This document shows positions 1 through 7,804 of a DNA stretch of 13,385 nt, one piece after another. The stretch is taken from assembly GCA_028293775.1 (NCBI GenBank), contig JAQGOD010000179.1:1-13385 (forward strand), given 5' to 3'. Every line of letters starts with the position of its first letter. Within the stretch, counting starts at the first letter, position 1. Both the position numbers and the translations under genes were made by a program. This DNA comes from Gammaproteobacteria bacterium (GTDB taxonomy: Bacteria; Pseudomonadota; Gammaproteobacteria; Steroidobacterales; Steroidobacteraceae). The notes below the pieces were generated by a model. The model did not search any database. It saw only the letters and a program-made list of their open reading frames with translations, and was not told the origin of the DNA.

Positions 1-2
1 CG

Positions 3-464
3 GGCGGCGGCATGCCGTTGGATGCGGTGGTCGCCGATTTCGAGGCCGGCGCGGCTGAAATGCTGAGCCCCAATGCAGCCCCGCAACATTGGGACGTGAT
101 CGAGGGGCAGGGCTCTTTGTTTCATCCTGCGTATGCGGGCGTGTCGCTGGGGCTGCTGCACGGCAGTCAACCCGACGTGATCGTGGTGTGCCACGACCCC
201 GATCGAAAACAGGTGCTGGGTCTTCCGTTTTCCTTGCCGGACATCGCGGAGACCATCGATATGAATTTGCGCCTCGGCCGCCGCACCAATCCAGCCATTC
301 GCTGCGCCGGGATCAGCTTGAACACCTCGGATTTGGACGAGAAAAGGGCGATGCGATTGCTTGCCGACGAGAGCGCGCGCTTGGGACTGCCGGTGGCGGA
401 CCCCATGCGTGCCGGCGATGCTTTCGAACGGCTCGTTGATGAATGTCTTAAAAACCAAAACTAA
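3..464 (+). CDS. dgcN: DUF1611 / DgcN-type protein, C-terminal part (5' end outside window)
   Basis: The reading frame is open to the left edge, so the ATG at 12 is an internal Met and only the last 153 residues are present; whole DUF1611 proteins are roughly 330-350 residues. The visible part is the C-terminal P-loop-like domain, with a conserved VIEGQGSLFHPAY stretch, then LGLLHGSQPD and a cysteine/histidine-containing strand. Members of this family have been described as DgcN, which N-acetylates D-glutamate in a D-glutamate catabolic route together with the racemase DgcA. An enolase-superfamily gene of that type lies two genes downstream, which supports the assignment. The nucleotide-binding N-terminal part cannot be checked here. 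The gene ends 28 bases before the next start and is probably co-transcribed with it. Family membership is fairly sure; the acetyltransferase role is inferred from family and context. Confidence 0.8.
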   Translation, partial: GGGMPLDAVVADFEAGAAEMLSPNAAPQHWDVIEGQGSLFHPAYAGVSLGLLHGSQPDVIVVCHDPDRKQVLGLPFSLPDIAETIDMNLRLGRRTNPAIRCAGISLNTSDLDEKRAMRLLADESARLGLPVADPMRAGDAFERLVDECLKNQN

Positions 465-492
465 CAGCGACACCGTCGCGAAAAGAGAACCT

Positions 493-2478
493 ATGCGAAA
501 TCCTGCTCCGCTGGCCGCGCTGTTCATGCTGGGCATGAGCGTCGCTGCACAAAACTACGCCGCACCGGCATCAAAACCCACCAACCCTATAGCCGCCACC
601 GCTCCGGCTACTCCCTCGGCGGAAGCGGCCGCTGTGCCGCTGACGGCGCAAGATGTGAACGCCTGGCTCGATGGCTATATGCCCTACGCGCTGCGTACCG
701 GCGACCTTGCCGGCGCCGTGGTTGCCGTGGTCAAGGACGGCGAAGTCTTGAGCGAACGCGGCTTCGGTTATTCGGACGTCGCGGCGCGCGCACCTGTCGA
801 CCCAAAACTGACATTATTCAGGCCGGGATCCGTGTCGAAGCTCTTGACCTGGACGGCCGTGATGCAGCTGGTGGAGCAGGGCAAGATCGATCTCGATGCC
901 GATATCAATCAGTATCTGGATTTCAAGATTCCCGTCCGCGAGGGCAAGCCGGTCACCATGCGAAATCTCATGCAGCATACGGCCGGTTTCGAAGAGCAGG
1001 CCAAGGGCATCATGTCGGACGATCCCAAATCGCTCAAATTCGAAGCTTTGCTCAAACAATGGGTTCCGGAGCGGGTGTTTGCGCCGGGTACCACGCCCGC
1101 CTATTCCAACTATGGCGCATCCCTCGCCGGGTACATCGTGCAGCGTCTTTCCGGCGAGTCATTTGACGATTACATGGACAAACACATTTTCGCCCCGCTC
1201 GACATGAAGTATTCGACCTTCCGTCAGCCGCTGCCGGCCAACCTCGCGCCCCTGATGTCCAAGGGATATCCACTGGCGTCGGACCCGCCCAAGCCGTTTG
1301 AATTCATCGGACCGGCACCCGCCGGTTCGCTGTCCTCGCCGGGCGAGGACATGGCGCATTTCATGATCGCGCACCTGCAAAACGGCGAATATCACGGCAA
1401 TCGGATTCTGAAAGCCGAGACTGCCGAAATGATGCACAACAGTCCGCTCACCATTCTGCCGCCGCTCAACCGAATGGAATTGGGATTTTTCGAAACCAAT
1501 GTCAATGGGCGCGAGGTGATCGCGCACCTCGGCGACACGCAGAACTTTCACACCTCGCTTCATCTTTTTCTGAAGGAGGGCGTGGGCTTCTACGTCTCAT
1601 TCAATAGCTTGGGTAAAAAGGGTGCCGCCGGGGGATTGCGCGGAGCATTGTTCGACGATTTTGCGGACCGCTATTTTCCCGTCGCCGAGACGGTCACCGG
1701 CATAGACAAGGCCACCGCCGCCGCCGACGCGGCCAAGCTGAAGGGCAGCTGGGGGAACTCGCGCGGATCGCAATCGAGCTTTTTGTCTTCGCTCGGTTTG
1801 TTTGGCCAAACCAAGCTCAGCACCGATGCCAAGGGTGAGCTGGTAACTCCGTTCAAGGGCCTGAACGAAAAACCGCGCCACTGGATCGAAACTGCGCCTT
1901 TTGTCTGGCGCGATCCGCAAAGTCACGAACGCCTGGCCGCCAAAGTGCAAGACGGTCAGGTGGTTCGATTCAGCATCGATGGCATTTCCCCGTTAATGGT
2001 GTTCGATCGGGTGCCCTGGTATGAGGATGCCGTCTGGTTGTTACCCGCGCTGTACGCCGCTTTGGCGGCGCTGCTGCTCACCGCGTTGTTCTGGCCCATC
2101 AATGCCGTCGTGCGCCGCCGCTACGGTGCCACGCTGGCACTCGATCCTCACGCGCTGCGCGCCTATCGCCTCGGCAAAATCGGCGCCATCCTGACCCTTG
2201 CCGGGTTGGGAGTGTGGGCGCTGACCGTCATCCGGATGTTTGGCGATTTCAACAATCTCAGCAACAAATTCAACGCGACCGTGCGCTTTGCGCAAGTTTT
2301 CGGCGTCATCGCTTTCATCGGCGGTTTCGCCTTGATTTTATGGCACCTCTGGACCGTTTGGAGCGGCTCGCGTCGCTGGCCTGCCAAGTTGTGGAGCGTG
2401 GTGCTCGTCCTCTCGGCGCTCATCGTTCTGTGGATTGCGAGCGCGTTTCATCTGATCGGCTTCGGGCTGGACTTTTGA
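493..2478 (+). CDS. Serine hydrolase (beta-lactamase / class C PBP fold) with four C-terminal membrane helices
   Basis: A 661-residue protein of the beta-lactamase/D-aminopeptidase/esterase family. I start it at 493, not further upstream, because this ATG follows an AGAGA ribosome-binding sequence and opens a signal peptide (hydrophobic residues about 5-19). A Pro/Ala/Thr-rich linker follows to about residue 50. The catalytic motifs are present: SVSK at 113-116 (nucleophile Ser113, base Lys116), YSN at 204-206, and HLG at 345-347 in the place of the KTG/HxG motif. A second domain follows, and then four membrane helices at about 513-536, 562-581, 599-624 and 632-656. The hydrolase domain should therefore sit in the periplasm, held to the inner membrane. 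The substrate cannot be read from sequence. Position between dgcN and the epimerase suggests peptides containing D-residues, for example as a D-aminopeptidase or D-peptidase; esterase activity is the main alternative. Confidence 0.88.
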   Translation: MRNPAPLAALFMLGMSVAAQNYAAPASKPTNPIAATAPATPSAEAAAVPLTAQDVNAWLDGYMPYALRTGDLAGAVVAVVKDGEVLSERGFGYSDVAARAPVDPKLTLFRPGSVSKLLTWTAVMQLVEQGKIDLDADINQYLDFKIPVREGKPVTMRNLMQHTAGFEEQAKGIMSDDPKSLKFEALLKQWVPERVFAPGTTPAYSNYGASLAGYIVQRLSGESFDDYMDKHIFAPLDMKYSTFRQPLPANLAPLMSKGYPLASDPPKPFEFIGPAPAGSLSSPGEDMAHFMIAHLQNGEYHGNRILKAETAEMMHNSPLTILPPLNRMELGFFETNVNGREVIAHLGDTQNFHTSLHLFLKEGVGFYVSFNSLGKKGAAGGLRGALFDDFADRYFPVAETVTGIDKATAAADAAKLKGSWGNSRGSQSSFLSSLGLFGQTKLSTDAKGELVTPFKGLNEKPRHWIETAPFVWRDPQSHERLAAKVQDGQVVRFSIDGISPLMVFDRVPWYEDAVWLLPALYAALAALLLTALFWPINAVVRRRYGATLALDPHALRAYRLGKIGAILTLAGLGVWALTVIRMFGDFNNLSNKFNATVRFAQVFGVIAFIGGFALILWHLWTVWSGSRRWPAKLWSVVLVLSALIVLWIASAFHLIGFGLDF

Positions 2479-3479
2479 TGCCGGCGCTCAAGCTGCGTGT
2501 TGAAGTCGAGAAACTGCGCCTGTCGGCACCGTTTCGAATTTCAGGTTTCGTATTCGAAGAGCAGGAGGTGGTCCTCGCCACGCTCGCGGACGGCGGCCAT
2601 CGGGGCCGTGGCGAGGCCTCGGGCGTTTACTATCTCGGCGATACCGCGCAGACCATGATCGCAGCAATCGAAGCGGCGCGAGCGGACATCGAAGCGGGCG
2701 CGGATCGGGGCTCGCTGCAACGATTGCTTCCTCCCGGCGGCGCCCGCAATGCCATTGATTGCGCGCTCTGGGAACTTGATGCTCATCGCTTAGGCGTGCC
2801 GGTGTGGAAGCTGGCCGGGTTGCCGCCGCCCAAGCCCCTCCTCACCACCTTCACCCTGGGCGCCGACGAGCCGTCCGCCATGGCGGAAGGCGCGCGCAAG
2901 TATGCCCAGGCCAAAGCGCTGAAATTGAAATTGACCGGCGATCTGCCGCTGGACATCGAACGCGTGCGCGCAGTGCGCGCAGCGCGACCCGAGGTTTGGA
3001 TGGGCGTGGACGCCAATCAGGGCTACACCATCGATGCGCTCGAATCCCTGGTGGCCGCGCTGCAACCCTTGAACATTTCGCTGCTCGAACAGCCGCTGAA
3101 ACGTGGGCGCGAGGCAGATCTGGATGGCTTCAAATCGAAGATCCCCATCGCGGCCGATGAAAGCGCGCTCAGCATGGGCGATATTCCCGGTCTGGTCGGT
3201 CGTTTCCAAGTGCTGAATATCAAGCTGGACAAATGCGGCGGCCTGACCGAAGGGCTGGCGATGGCGCACGAGGCCCGCCGCCTGGGCCTTCGAGTCATGG
3301 TGGGCAACATGGTGGGCACGAGTCTTGCGATGGCGCCTGGATTCGTGCTCGGCCAACTTTGCGACGTGGTGGATCTGGATGGGCCGATATTCCTGGCTCA
3401 GGATCGAACGCCCAGCATGACTTATACCGATGGCAACGCGTGGAGCGGTGAGCATGTCTGGGGAGGGCCGAGCGCTTAG
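2478..3479 (+). CDS. dgcA: Enolase-superfamily amino-acid/dipeptide epimerase (DgcA or L-Ala-D/L-Glu epimerase type)
   Basis: A 333-residue muconate-lactonizing-type enolase-superfamily enzyme. Its ATG shares one base with the upstream stop (TGATG), implying translational coupling. The open frame extends 88 codons further upstream, but that part only overlaps the hydrolase gene. Catalytic residues visible are the KxK pair Lys149/Lys151, metal ligands Asp178 (GVDAN), Glu204 (LLEQP) and Asp227 (AADES), and the opposing base Lys249 (NIKLDK). These are the residues of 1,1-proton-transfer epimerases. Near the C terminus is Asp299-Leu-Asp301; in L-Ala-D/L-Glu epimerases a DxD motif binds the dipeptide amino group. 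The neighbouring dgcN argues for N-acetyl-D-glutamate racemase (DgcA); the DxD motif and peptide transporter would fit a dipeptide epimerase like B. subtilis YkfB. The fold and chemistry are sure; the substrate is not, so the symbol is tentative. Confidence 0.87.
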   Translation: MPALKLRVEVEKLRLSAPFRISGFVFEEQEVVLATLADGGHRGRGEASGVYYLGDTAQTMIAAIEAARADIEAGADRGSLQRLLPPGGARNAIDCALWELDAHRLGVPVWKLAGLPPPKPLLTTFTLGADEPSAMAEGARKYAQAKALKLKLTGDLPLDIERVRAVRAARPEVWMGVDANQGYTIDALESLVAALQPLNISLLEQPLKRGREADLDGFKSKIPIAADESALSMGDIPGLVGRFQVLNIKLDKCGGLTEGLAMAHEARRLGLRVMVGNMVGTSLAMAPGFVLGQLCDVVDLDGPIFLAQDRTPSMTYTDGNAWSGEHVWGGPSA

Positions 3480-3482
3480 AGC

Positions 3483-4796
3483 ATGAGCGCGCGCCCACAA
3501 ACGTGGTTCGGTCAGCCGCGCGGCCTCACCGTTCTGTTCCTGACCGAGATGTGGGAGCAGTTCTCCTACTACGGCATGCGGGCACTGCTGGTCTACTACA
3601 TGACCAAGCAATTGCTCATCGGCCAGGAAAAAGCCTCGCTCATCTATGGCGCATACGCGGGCTTGGCGTATTTCACGCCGATCTTCGGCGGCATCATCGC
3701 CGACCGGTGGCTCGGCAAGCGCCGCGCCGTGATCATCGGCGGCAGCATCATGGCGGCCGGTCATTTCATGATGACTTTCGAACCGCTCTTTTACTTCGCG
3801 CTCGCCACGATCGCGCTCGGCAATGGGTTGTTCTTGCCCAGCCTGCCCAGCCAAATCGACGGCCTGTATCGGCCGGAGGATCCGCGCCGCGGCTGGGCCT
3901 ATAACGTTTATTACGTGGGCATCAATATCGGCGGATTTCTCGCGCCGCTGATATGCGGCACGCTGGGCGAATTCTACGGATGGCATTGGGGCTTCGGCGC
4001 CGCCGGCGTGGGCATGCTCACCGGTCTCATTATCTACATCCTCGGCGGCAAGCATCTGCCGGATCAGGTTCGCATCGCCGGCAAAGCCGCGGCGAAACCT
4101 CGAGCACCGGCAGTGAGTTTGCGTTCCACGTTCATTTTACTGTTCGCGGTCGGTGTTGCCGTGACGGTGTTTCGCAGTGCCTACGAACAAATGGGCAATA
4201 CCGTGGCCTTGTGGGCGGATGTCGGCATCGATCGTGCGACCTCGGTGATGAGCATACCCATGACTTGGTTCCAAGCGCTCAATCCCTTGTTGGTCATCAT
4301 CATGACGCCATTGCTGCTCGCACGCTGGCGGCGGCGCGCGGATGCGGGCCGCTCGGAATCCTCGATGCGGAAAATGGCGTTGGGCGCCCTCGTTGTCGCC
4401 GCGGCGTATCTGCTGCTGGCCACGGCGGCGTACGTCGCAGGATCCGGGCGGGCCAGCTGGATGTGGCTGGTTTTATTTTTTGGTATTTTTACCCTGGGCG
4501 AACTCTATATTCTGCCCACCGGATTGGGTCTGTTCGCGCGGCTCGCGCCCTTAGGATACGGCGCCACCACCGTAGCGGCGTGGTTTCTCGCTATTTTTAC
4601 CGGTTCGCTGTCGGCCGGCGCGGTGGGCACGCTCTGGGGCAGCATGGGCCACGCACAATTCTTCGCCGTTCTTGCAGTGATCTCTGCGATTGCGGCGGCG
4701 ATGCTGTTCACGCTCGATGGCGCGATACGGCGAATCGAAGCGGCACGCGCCTTGGAAACCACGGCCTCGAGCGCATTTCAACCGGAGCTTGCATGA
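3483..4796 (+). CDS. POT/PTR2-family proton-coupled peptide transporter
   Basis: A 437-residue inner-membrane transporter of the proton-dependent oligopeptide transporter family, expected to import di- and tripeptides by proton symport. Its length and hydrophobic pattern fit about 12 membrane helices. The first helix has the family signature region at 22-33 (EMWEQFSYYGMR). The second signature is around 143-178 (YYVGINIGG, then GWHWGF). Helix 7 carries YEQMG (234-238), and helix 10 carries GELYILPTGL (339-348). In the ExxER motif linked to proton coupling, Arg is replaced by Gln26. The start lies 3 bases after the epimerase stop, with GGGAGGG somewhat far upstream. The end overlaps the next start by four bases (ATGA). 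Placement between an epimerase and a secreted hydrolase suggests peptides as cargo; the exact peptide is unknown. Confidence 0.92.
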   Translation: MSARPQTWFGQPRGLTVLFLTEMWEQFSYYGMRALLVYYMTKQLLIGQEKASLIYGAYAGLAYFTPIFGGIIADRWLGKRRAVIIGGSIMAAGHFMMTFEPLFYFALATIALGNGLFLPSLPSQIDGLYRPEDPRRGWAYNVYYVGINIGGFLAPLICGTLGEFYGWHWGFGAAGVGMLTGLIIYILGGKHLPDQVRIAGKAAAKPRAPAVSLRSTFILLFAVGVAVTVFRSAYEQMGNTVALWADVGIDRATSVMSIPMTWFQALNPLLVIIMTPLLLARWRRRADAGRSESSMRKMALGALVVAAAYLLLATAAYVAGSGRASWMWLVLFFGIFTLGELYILPTGLGLFARLAPLGYGATTVAAWFLAIFTGSLSAGAVGTLWGSMGHAQFFAVLAVISAIAAAMLFTLDGAIRRIEAARALETTASSAFQPELA

Positions 4797-6364
4797 AAAT
4801 TCTTAAAATGGCGCCCTTGATTCTTTGCACCGCGACGGCCTTTGCGGCGCCGCCCGCCGGCTTCGAGAGCCGGGTGGAAGCCCTGCGCAAGGACATCGGC
4901 GTACCCGGCTTAGGCATTGCCATCGTCGAGAACGACCAGATTACGTTGGCCAAAGGTTTCGGTGTCAAGCGCCTGGGTTCATCCGATGCCGTCGACGCCG
5001 ACACGATTTTTCCGACCGGTTCCACCGGCAAAGCCTTCACGGTGGCTGCGCTCGGCATACTCGTCGATCAAGGCAAGATCGGCTGGGACGACAAGGTGAT
5101 TGATCATCTGCCCGGCTTTCAGATGTACGACCCGTGGGTGACGCGCGCGATGAGCATCCGAGATTTGCTCGTGCATCGCAGCGGATTGGGATTGGGCGCC
5201 GGCGATTTGTTATTCGTGCCTCGCACCAACTTGAGCCGCGCTGAGTCGGTGCGGCGGCTGCGCTATATTAAGCCTGCGACCAGTTTTCGAAGCGGCTTTG
5301 CCTACGACAACGTTCTCTACATGGTAGCGGGTCAGCTCATCGAGGAGGTTACCGGCGAGACCTGGGAGAAATTCACCGCCGATCACGTGCTCAAACCGGC
5401 CGGCATGCTGCATTCCACCACCGACGATGACGGCCATTTCGCCAGCGCCGACCGTGCTCAGCCGCATGCGCGCATGAACGGCGGTCTTCGGGGAGTGGGT
5501 GATCAATCGGTCTTGGACGAGCGCGACAACCTGGGCAGCAACGCGTCCCCCGCCGGCGGATTGGCGGTCAGCGCCAATGACATGGCGCGCTGGCTGACGA
5601 TCCAGCTCGACGGCGGCGCCCTTCCGGGCAACAGCGGCAGACTGTTCAGCCAAGCGGCGCACGACCAAATGTGGACTCCGTTGGTTTTGCAACCAATTGC
5701 CCCGCGCTCGGGTGCGCTCGCGCCGACGCAGCCGATGTTCAACACCTACGCGCTGGGATGGGATATACGCGATTACCGCGGAGCGAAAATCGTGTGGCAT
5801 GGCGGGGCGGTGTTCGGTTTCCTCACCGCGGTGGTGCTGATTCCGGAAAAGCATGTTGGCTTCTCGATCGAGATCAACAGTGAGGATGGCGAGCTCATCA
5901 TTGGATTGATGTACGAGTTGCTCGATCATTATCTCGGACTGCCGACCGATAGCTGGCCGGAAAAGCTCCGAGCGGACAAGACACAGCGCGTGCAGGAAGC
6001 TTTGAAAATGTATCAAGCATCCGCCGCCAAGCCCGCCAAGATCGGGCCCTCGCTGCCGCTTGCGCGCTATGTTGGAAAGTACACCGACCCTTGGTACGGC
6101 AATATCGAAATCGCGCAATCAAAGGCTGGACTTACGATTGATTTCAAATCGACGCCGCGTATGGGCGGTCCACTCGAGCACTGGCAGTACGACAGCTTCA
6201 TTACACGATTCAACGATAAGACCATCGAGCCGGCCTATGTGACATTTGGCCTTGATGCCGACGGCAAGGTGGAGCGCGTGACGATGAAGGCCGTGTCACC
6301 GCTGGCCGATTTCAGTTACGACTATCAGGATCTGTTGTTCACGCCGCAGCCGAAACAAAAGTAA
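4793..6364 (+). CDS. Secreted serine hydrolase (beta-lactamase / class C PBP fold) with C-terminal DUF3471-like domain
   Basis: A 523-residue exported protein. The start at 4793 overlaps the transporter stop as ATGA and has GGAG just upstream; the frame is open further upstream, but only antiphase to the transporter. The signal peptide is at 1-18, with probable cleavage after Ala-Phe-Ala (16-18). Cys12 does not lie in a lipobox, so a lipoprotein is unlikely. Catalytic motifs are STGK at 77-80 (Ser77, Lys80), YDN at 171-173 and HGG at 336-338. After a linker, residues about 420-518 form a beta-rich domain (YVGKYTDPWYG onward) resembling DUF3471, often found behind this hydrolase fold. It has no membrane tail, so it should be soluble in the periplasm or secreted, unlike the other hydrolase of the cluster. 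Its activity (peptidase, carboxypeptidase or esterase) cannot be decided from sequence; context favours peptides. Confidence 0.9.
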   Translation: MKILKMAPLILCTATAFAAPPAGFESRVEALRKDIGVPGLGIAIVENDQITLAKGFGVKRLGSSDAVDADTIFPTGSTGKAFTVAALGILVDQGKIGWDDKVIDHLPGFQMYDPWVTRAMSIRDLLVHRSGLGLGAGDLLFVPRTNLSRAESVRRLRYIKPATSFRSGFAYDNVLYMVAGQLIEEVTGETWEKFTADHVLKPAGMLHSTTDDDGHFASADRAQPHARMNGGLRGVGDQSVLDERDNLGSNASPAGGLAVSANDMARWLTIQLDGGALPGNSGRLFSQAAHDQMWTPLVLQPIAPRSGALAPTQPMFNTYALGWDIRDYRGAKIVWHGGAVFGFLTAVVLIPEKHVGFSIEINSEDGELIIGLMYELLDHYLGLPTDSWPEKLRADKTQRVQEALKMYQASAAKPAKIGPSLPLARYVGKYTDPWYGNIEIAQSKAGLTIDFKSTPRMGGPLEHWQYDSFITRFNDKTIEPAYVTFGLDADGKVERVTMKAVSPLADFSYDYQDLLFTPQPKQK

Positions 6365-6450
6365 CGGCGCTTTTCCAGTCTTTTTAATGAGTTAGATCCT
6401 CGCCGTCGGAGATTGCCTACATCCGAATCGGCGCATGAGGAAAGGCCCTG

Positions 6451-6490
6451 ATCTCCCACGATCCGTGCCGACCCATTACGATGGGAGTTC
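6451..6490. promoter_or_regulatory. Imperfect inverted repeat upstream of egtB
   Basis: CTCCCA at 6453-6458 is matched by TGGGAG at 6482-6487 across a 23-base spacer; including flanking bases the arms agree at 8 of 10 positions. It lies 34-68 bases before the egtB start in the 156-base gap that separates egtB from the previous gene run. It could be an operator or a leader hairpin, or chance. I see no convincing -35/-10 pair in this gap. Confidence 0.2.
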
Positions 6491-6520
6491 ATTGCGTCGT
6501 CGAATCACCTGAGACTAACC

Positions 6521-7804
6521 ATGCAGCGCCCCCATTCCAGCCCGCCCGCGCCATCCAACGAGCCGTCCGCGCTGGAGGGCCAGTACGCCGGTGTGCGCGC
6601 GGCCAGCGCGACGCTGGCCGCGCCGCTGTCTGATGGCGACGCGACGGCGCAGTCGATGCCGGATGCGAGTCCGGCGAAATGGCATTTGGCGCACACCAGC
6701 TGGTTTTTCGAAGCCATGGTGCTGCAGCCGCATCTCCCGGGCTATGGCCTGTTCGATGAGAAGTTTAATTTTCTCTTCAATTCCTATTATGAATCAGTCG
6801 GTCCGCGGCAGCCGCGTGCCTTGCGAGGGTTGCTCACGCGTCCGTCGCTCATGGAGGTGCTTGCCTATCGAGAGCATGTCGATTCGGCGATGGCAAGGCT
6901 GCTGAAGCAGAACGTGTCGGAACCTGTGCTGAAGCTCATCGAGCTCGGATGTCATCACGAGCAGCAGCACCAAGAACTTCTGTTGACCGACATCCTGCAC
7001 CTGTTCGCGCAGAATCCGCTGCGTCCGGCCTATAAGGAATCGGAGCCGCTGCCGGTGGAGCTACGGAATACAGGCGCGCCGACCTATCAGAACTTCCCTG
7101 GCGGCCTATTTCACATCGGACACGAGGGGCAGGGGTTTGGCTTCGATAGCGAGGGCCCGCGGCACGCGGTGCATGTCGACCCCTACCGCATCGCCGATCG
7201 ATTGGTCACCAACGGCGAGTGGATTCAATTCATGGCCGACGGCGGGTATCGCAATCCGCTGCTGTGGTTATCCGACGGCTGGGCGAGAGCCCGAGACGAG
7301 GCGTGGGCCGCACCTTTGTATTGGGAAGCGCGCGACGGAGAGTTTTGGACCATGACTTTGCGTGGTGCTCAACCGGTCGATCCGGAGGCGCCGGTGACGC
7401 ACGTGAGCTATTTCGAGGCGGATGCGTTTGCGACGTGGTCGAAGCGGCGTCTACCCACTGAGGCTGAATGGGAGATTGCTGCGCAAACCCTGGCGGTAAG
7501 CGGCAACTTCGCGCATTCGGGACGCCTGCGGCCTAAACAGGCGCCGCCAGCCGGCGGTGGCCTGCGGCAGATGTTCGGCGACGTGTGGGAATGGACTCGC
7601 AGCGCCTTCATGCCGTATCCGCGCTTTCGCCCGATCGACGGAGCGCTGGGCGAGTACAACGGCAAGTTCATGTCAGGACAATATGTTTTGCGCGGCGGCT
7701 CCTGCGTTACCCCGGAGGATCATGTGCGAGCAACCTATCGGAACTTCTTTGCACCCCATACTCGTTGGCAATTCGCCGGCTTGCGATTGGCGGAGGACGC
7801 GTGA
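6521..7804 (+). CDS. egtB: Ergothioneine biosynthesis protein EgtB (hercynine sulfoxide synthase)
   Basis: A 427-residue non-haem iron enzyme that joins hercynine to the sulfur of cysteine or gamma-glutamylcysteine using O2, the C-S bond-forming step of ergothioneine synthesis in the cytoplasm. The N-terminal DinB-like domain supplies the probable iron ligands: His58 (HLAHTSWFFE) and His146/His150 in a HHEQQHQE segment, equivalent to the three-histidine site of mycobacterial EgtB. Residues about 190-425 form the formylglycine-generating-enzyme/sulfatase-modifying domain, with VTNGEW, LPTEAEWE, FGDVWEWT (residues 354-361) and LRGGSC (near 397-402). Only a weak ribosome-binding site precedes the ATG. 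The stop overlaps egtD by one base. Neither egtC (gamma-glutamyl amidohydrolase) nor a PLP-dependent egtE is adjacent, so direct use of cysteine is possible but unproven. Confidence 0.95.
   Translation: MQRPHSSPPAPSNEPSALEGQYAGVRAASATLAAPLSDGDATAQSMPDASPAKWHLAHTSWFFEAMVLQPHLPGYGLFDEKFNFLFNSYYESVGPRQPRALRGLLTRPSLMEVLAYREHVDSAMARLLKQNVSEPVLKLIELGCHHEQQHQELLLTDILHLFAQNPLRPAYKESEPLPVELRNTGAPTYQNFPGGLFHIGHEGQGFGFDSEGPRHAVHVDPYRIADRLVTNGEWIQFMADGGYRNPLLWLSDGWARARDEAWAAPLYWEARDGEFWTMTLRGAQPVDPEAPVTHVSYFEADAFATWSKRRLPTEAEWEIAAQTLAVSGNFAHSGRLRPKQAPPAGGGLRQMFGDVWEWTRSAFMPYPRFRPIDGALGEYNGKFMSGQYVLRGGSCVTPEDHVRATYRNFFAPHTRWQFAGLRLAEDA

Noticed and set aside
361..492. Upstream extension of the first serine hydrolase
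   Set aside because: It overlaps dgcN in another frame and would bury the signal peptide; the ATG at 493 has a ribosome-binding sequence and begins a clean signal peptide.
2790..4055. Long minus-strand open frame of 421 codons opposite the epimerase and transporter genes
   Set aside because: It spans the junction of two well-supported plus-strand genes, has no coherent domain, is rich in His/Arg/Gln as expected for antisense reading of GC-rich genes, and lacks a ribosome-binding site.
4801..4865. Lipoprotein signal in the second serine hydrolase (Cys12)
   Set aside because: The residue before Cys is Leu, not Gly/Ala/Ser, and the Cys is too early; a normal signal peptidase I site after Ala-Phe-Ala fits better.
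5210..6118. Minus-strand open frame of 302 codons opposite the second serine hydrolase
   Set aside because: Antisense shadow of a gene with intact catalytic motifs; Arg/His-rich translation without recognisable features.
6358..6392. Possible terminator after the five-gene run (AAAAG, 8-base loop, CTTTT, later TTTTT)
   Set aside because: The stem is only five mostly A-T pairs, and the T-run is separated from it, so it does not qualify as an intrinsic terminator.
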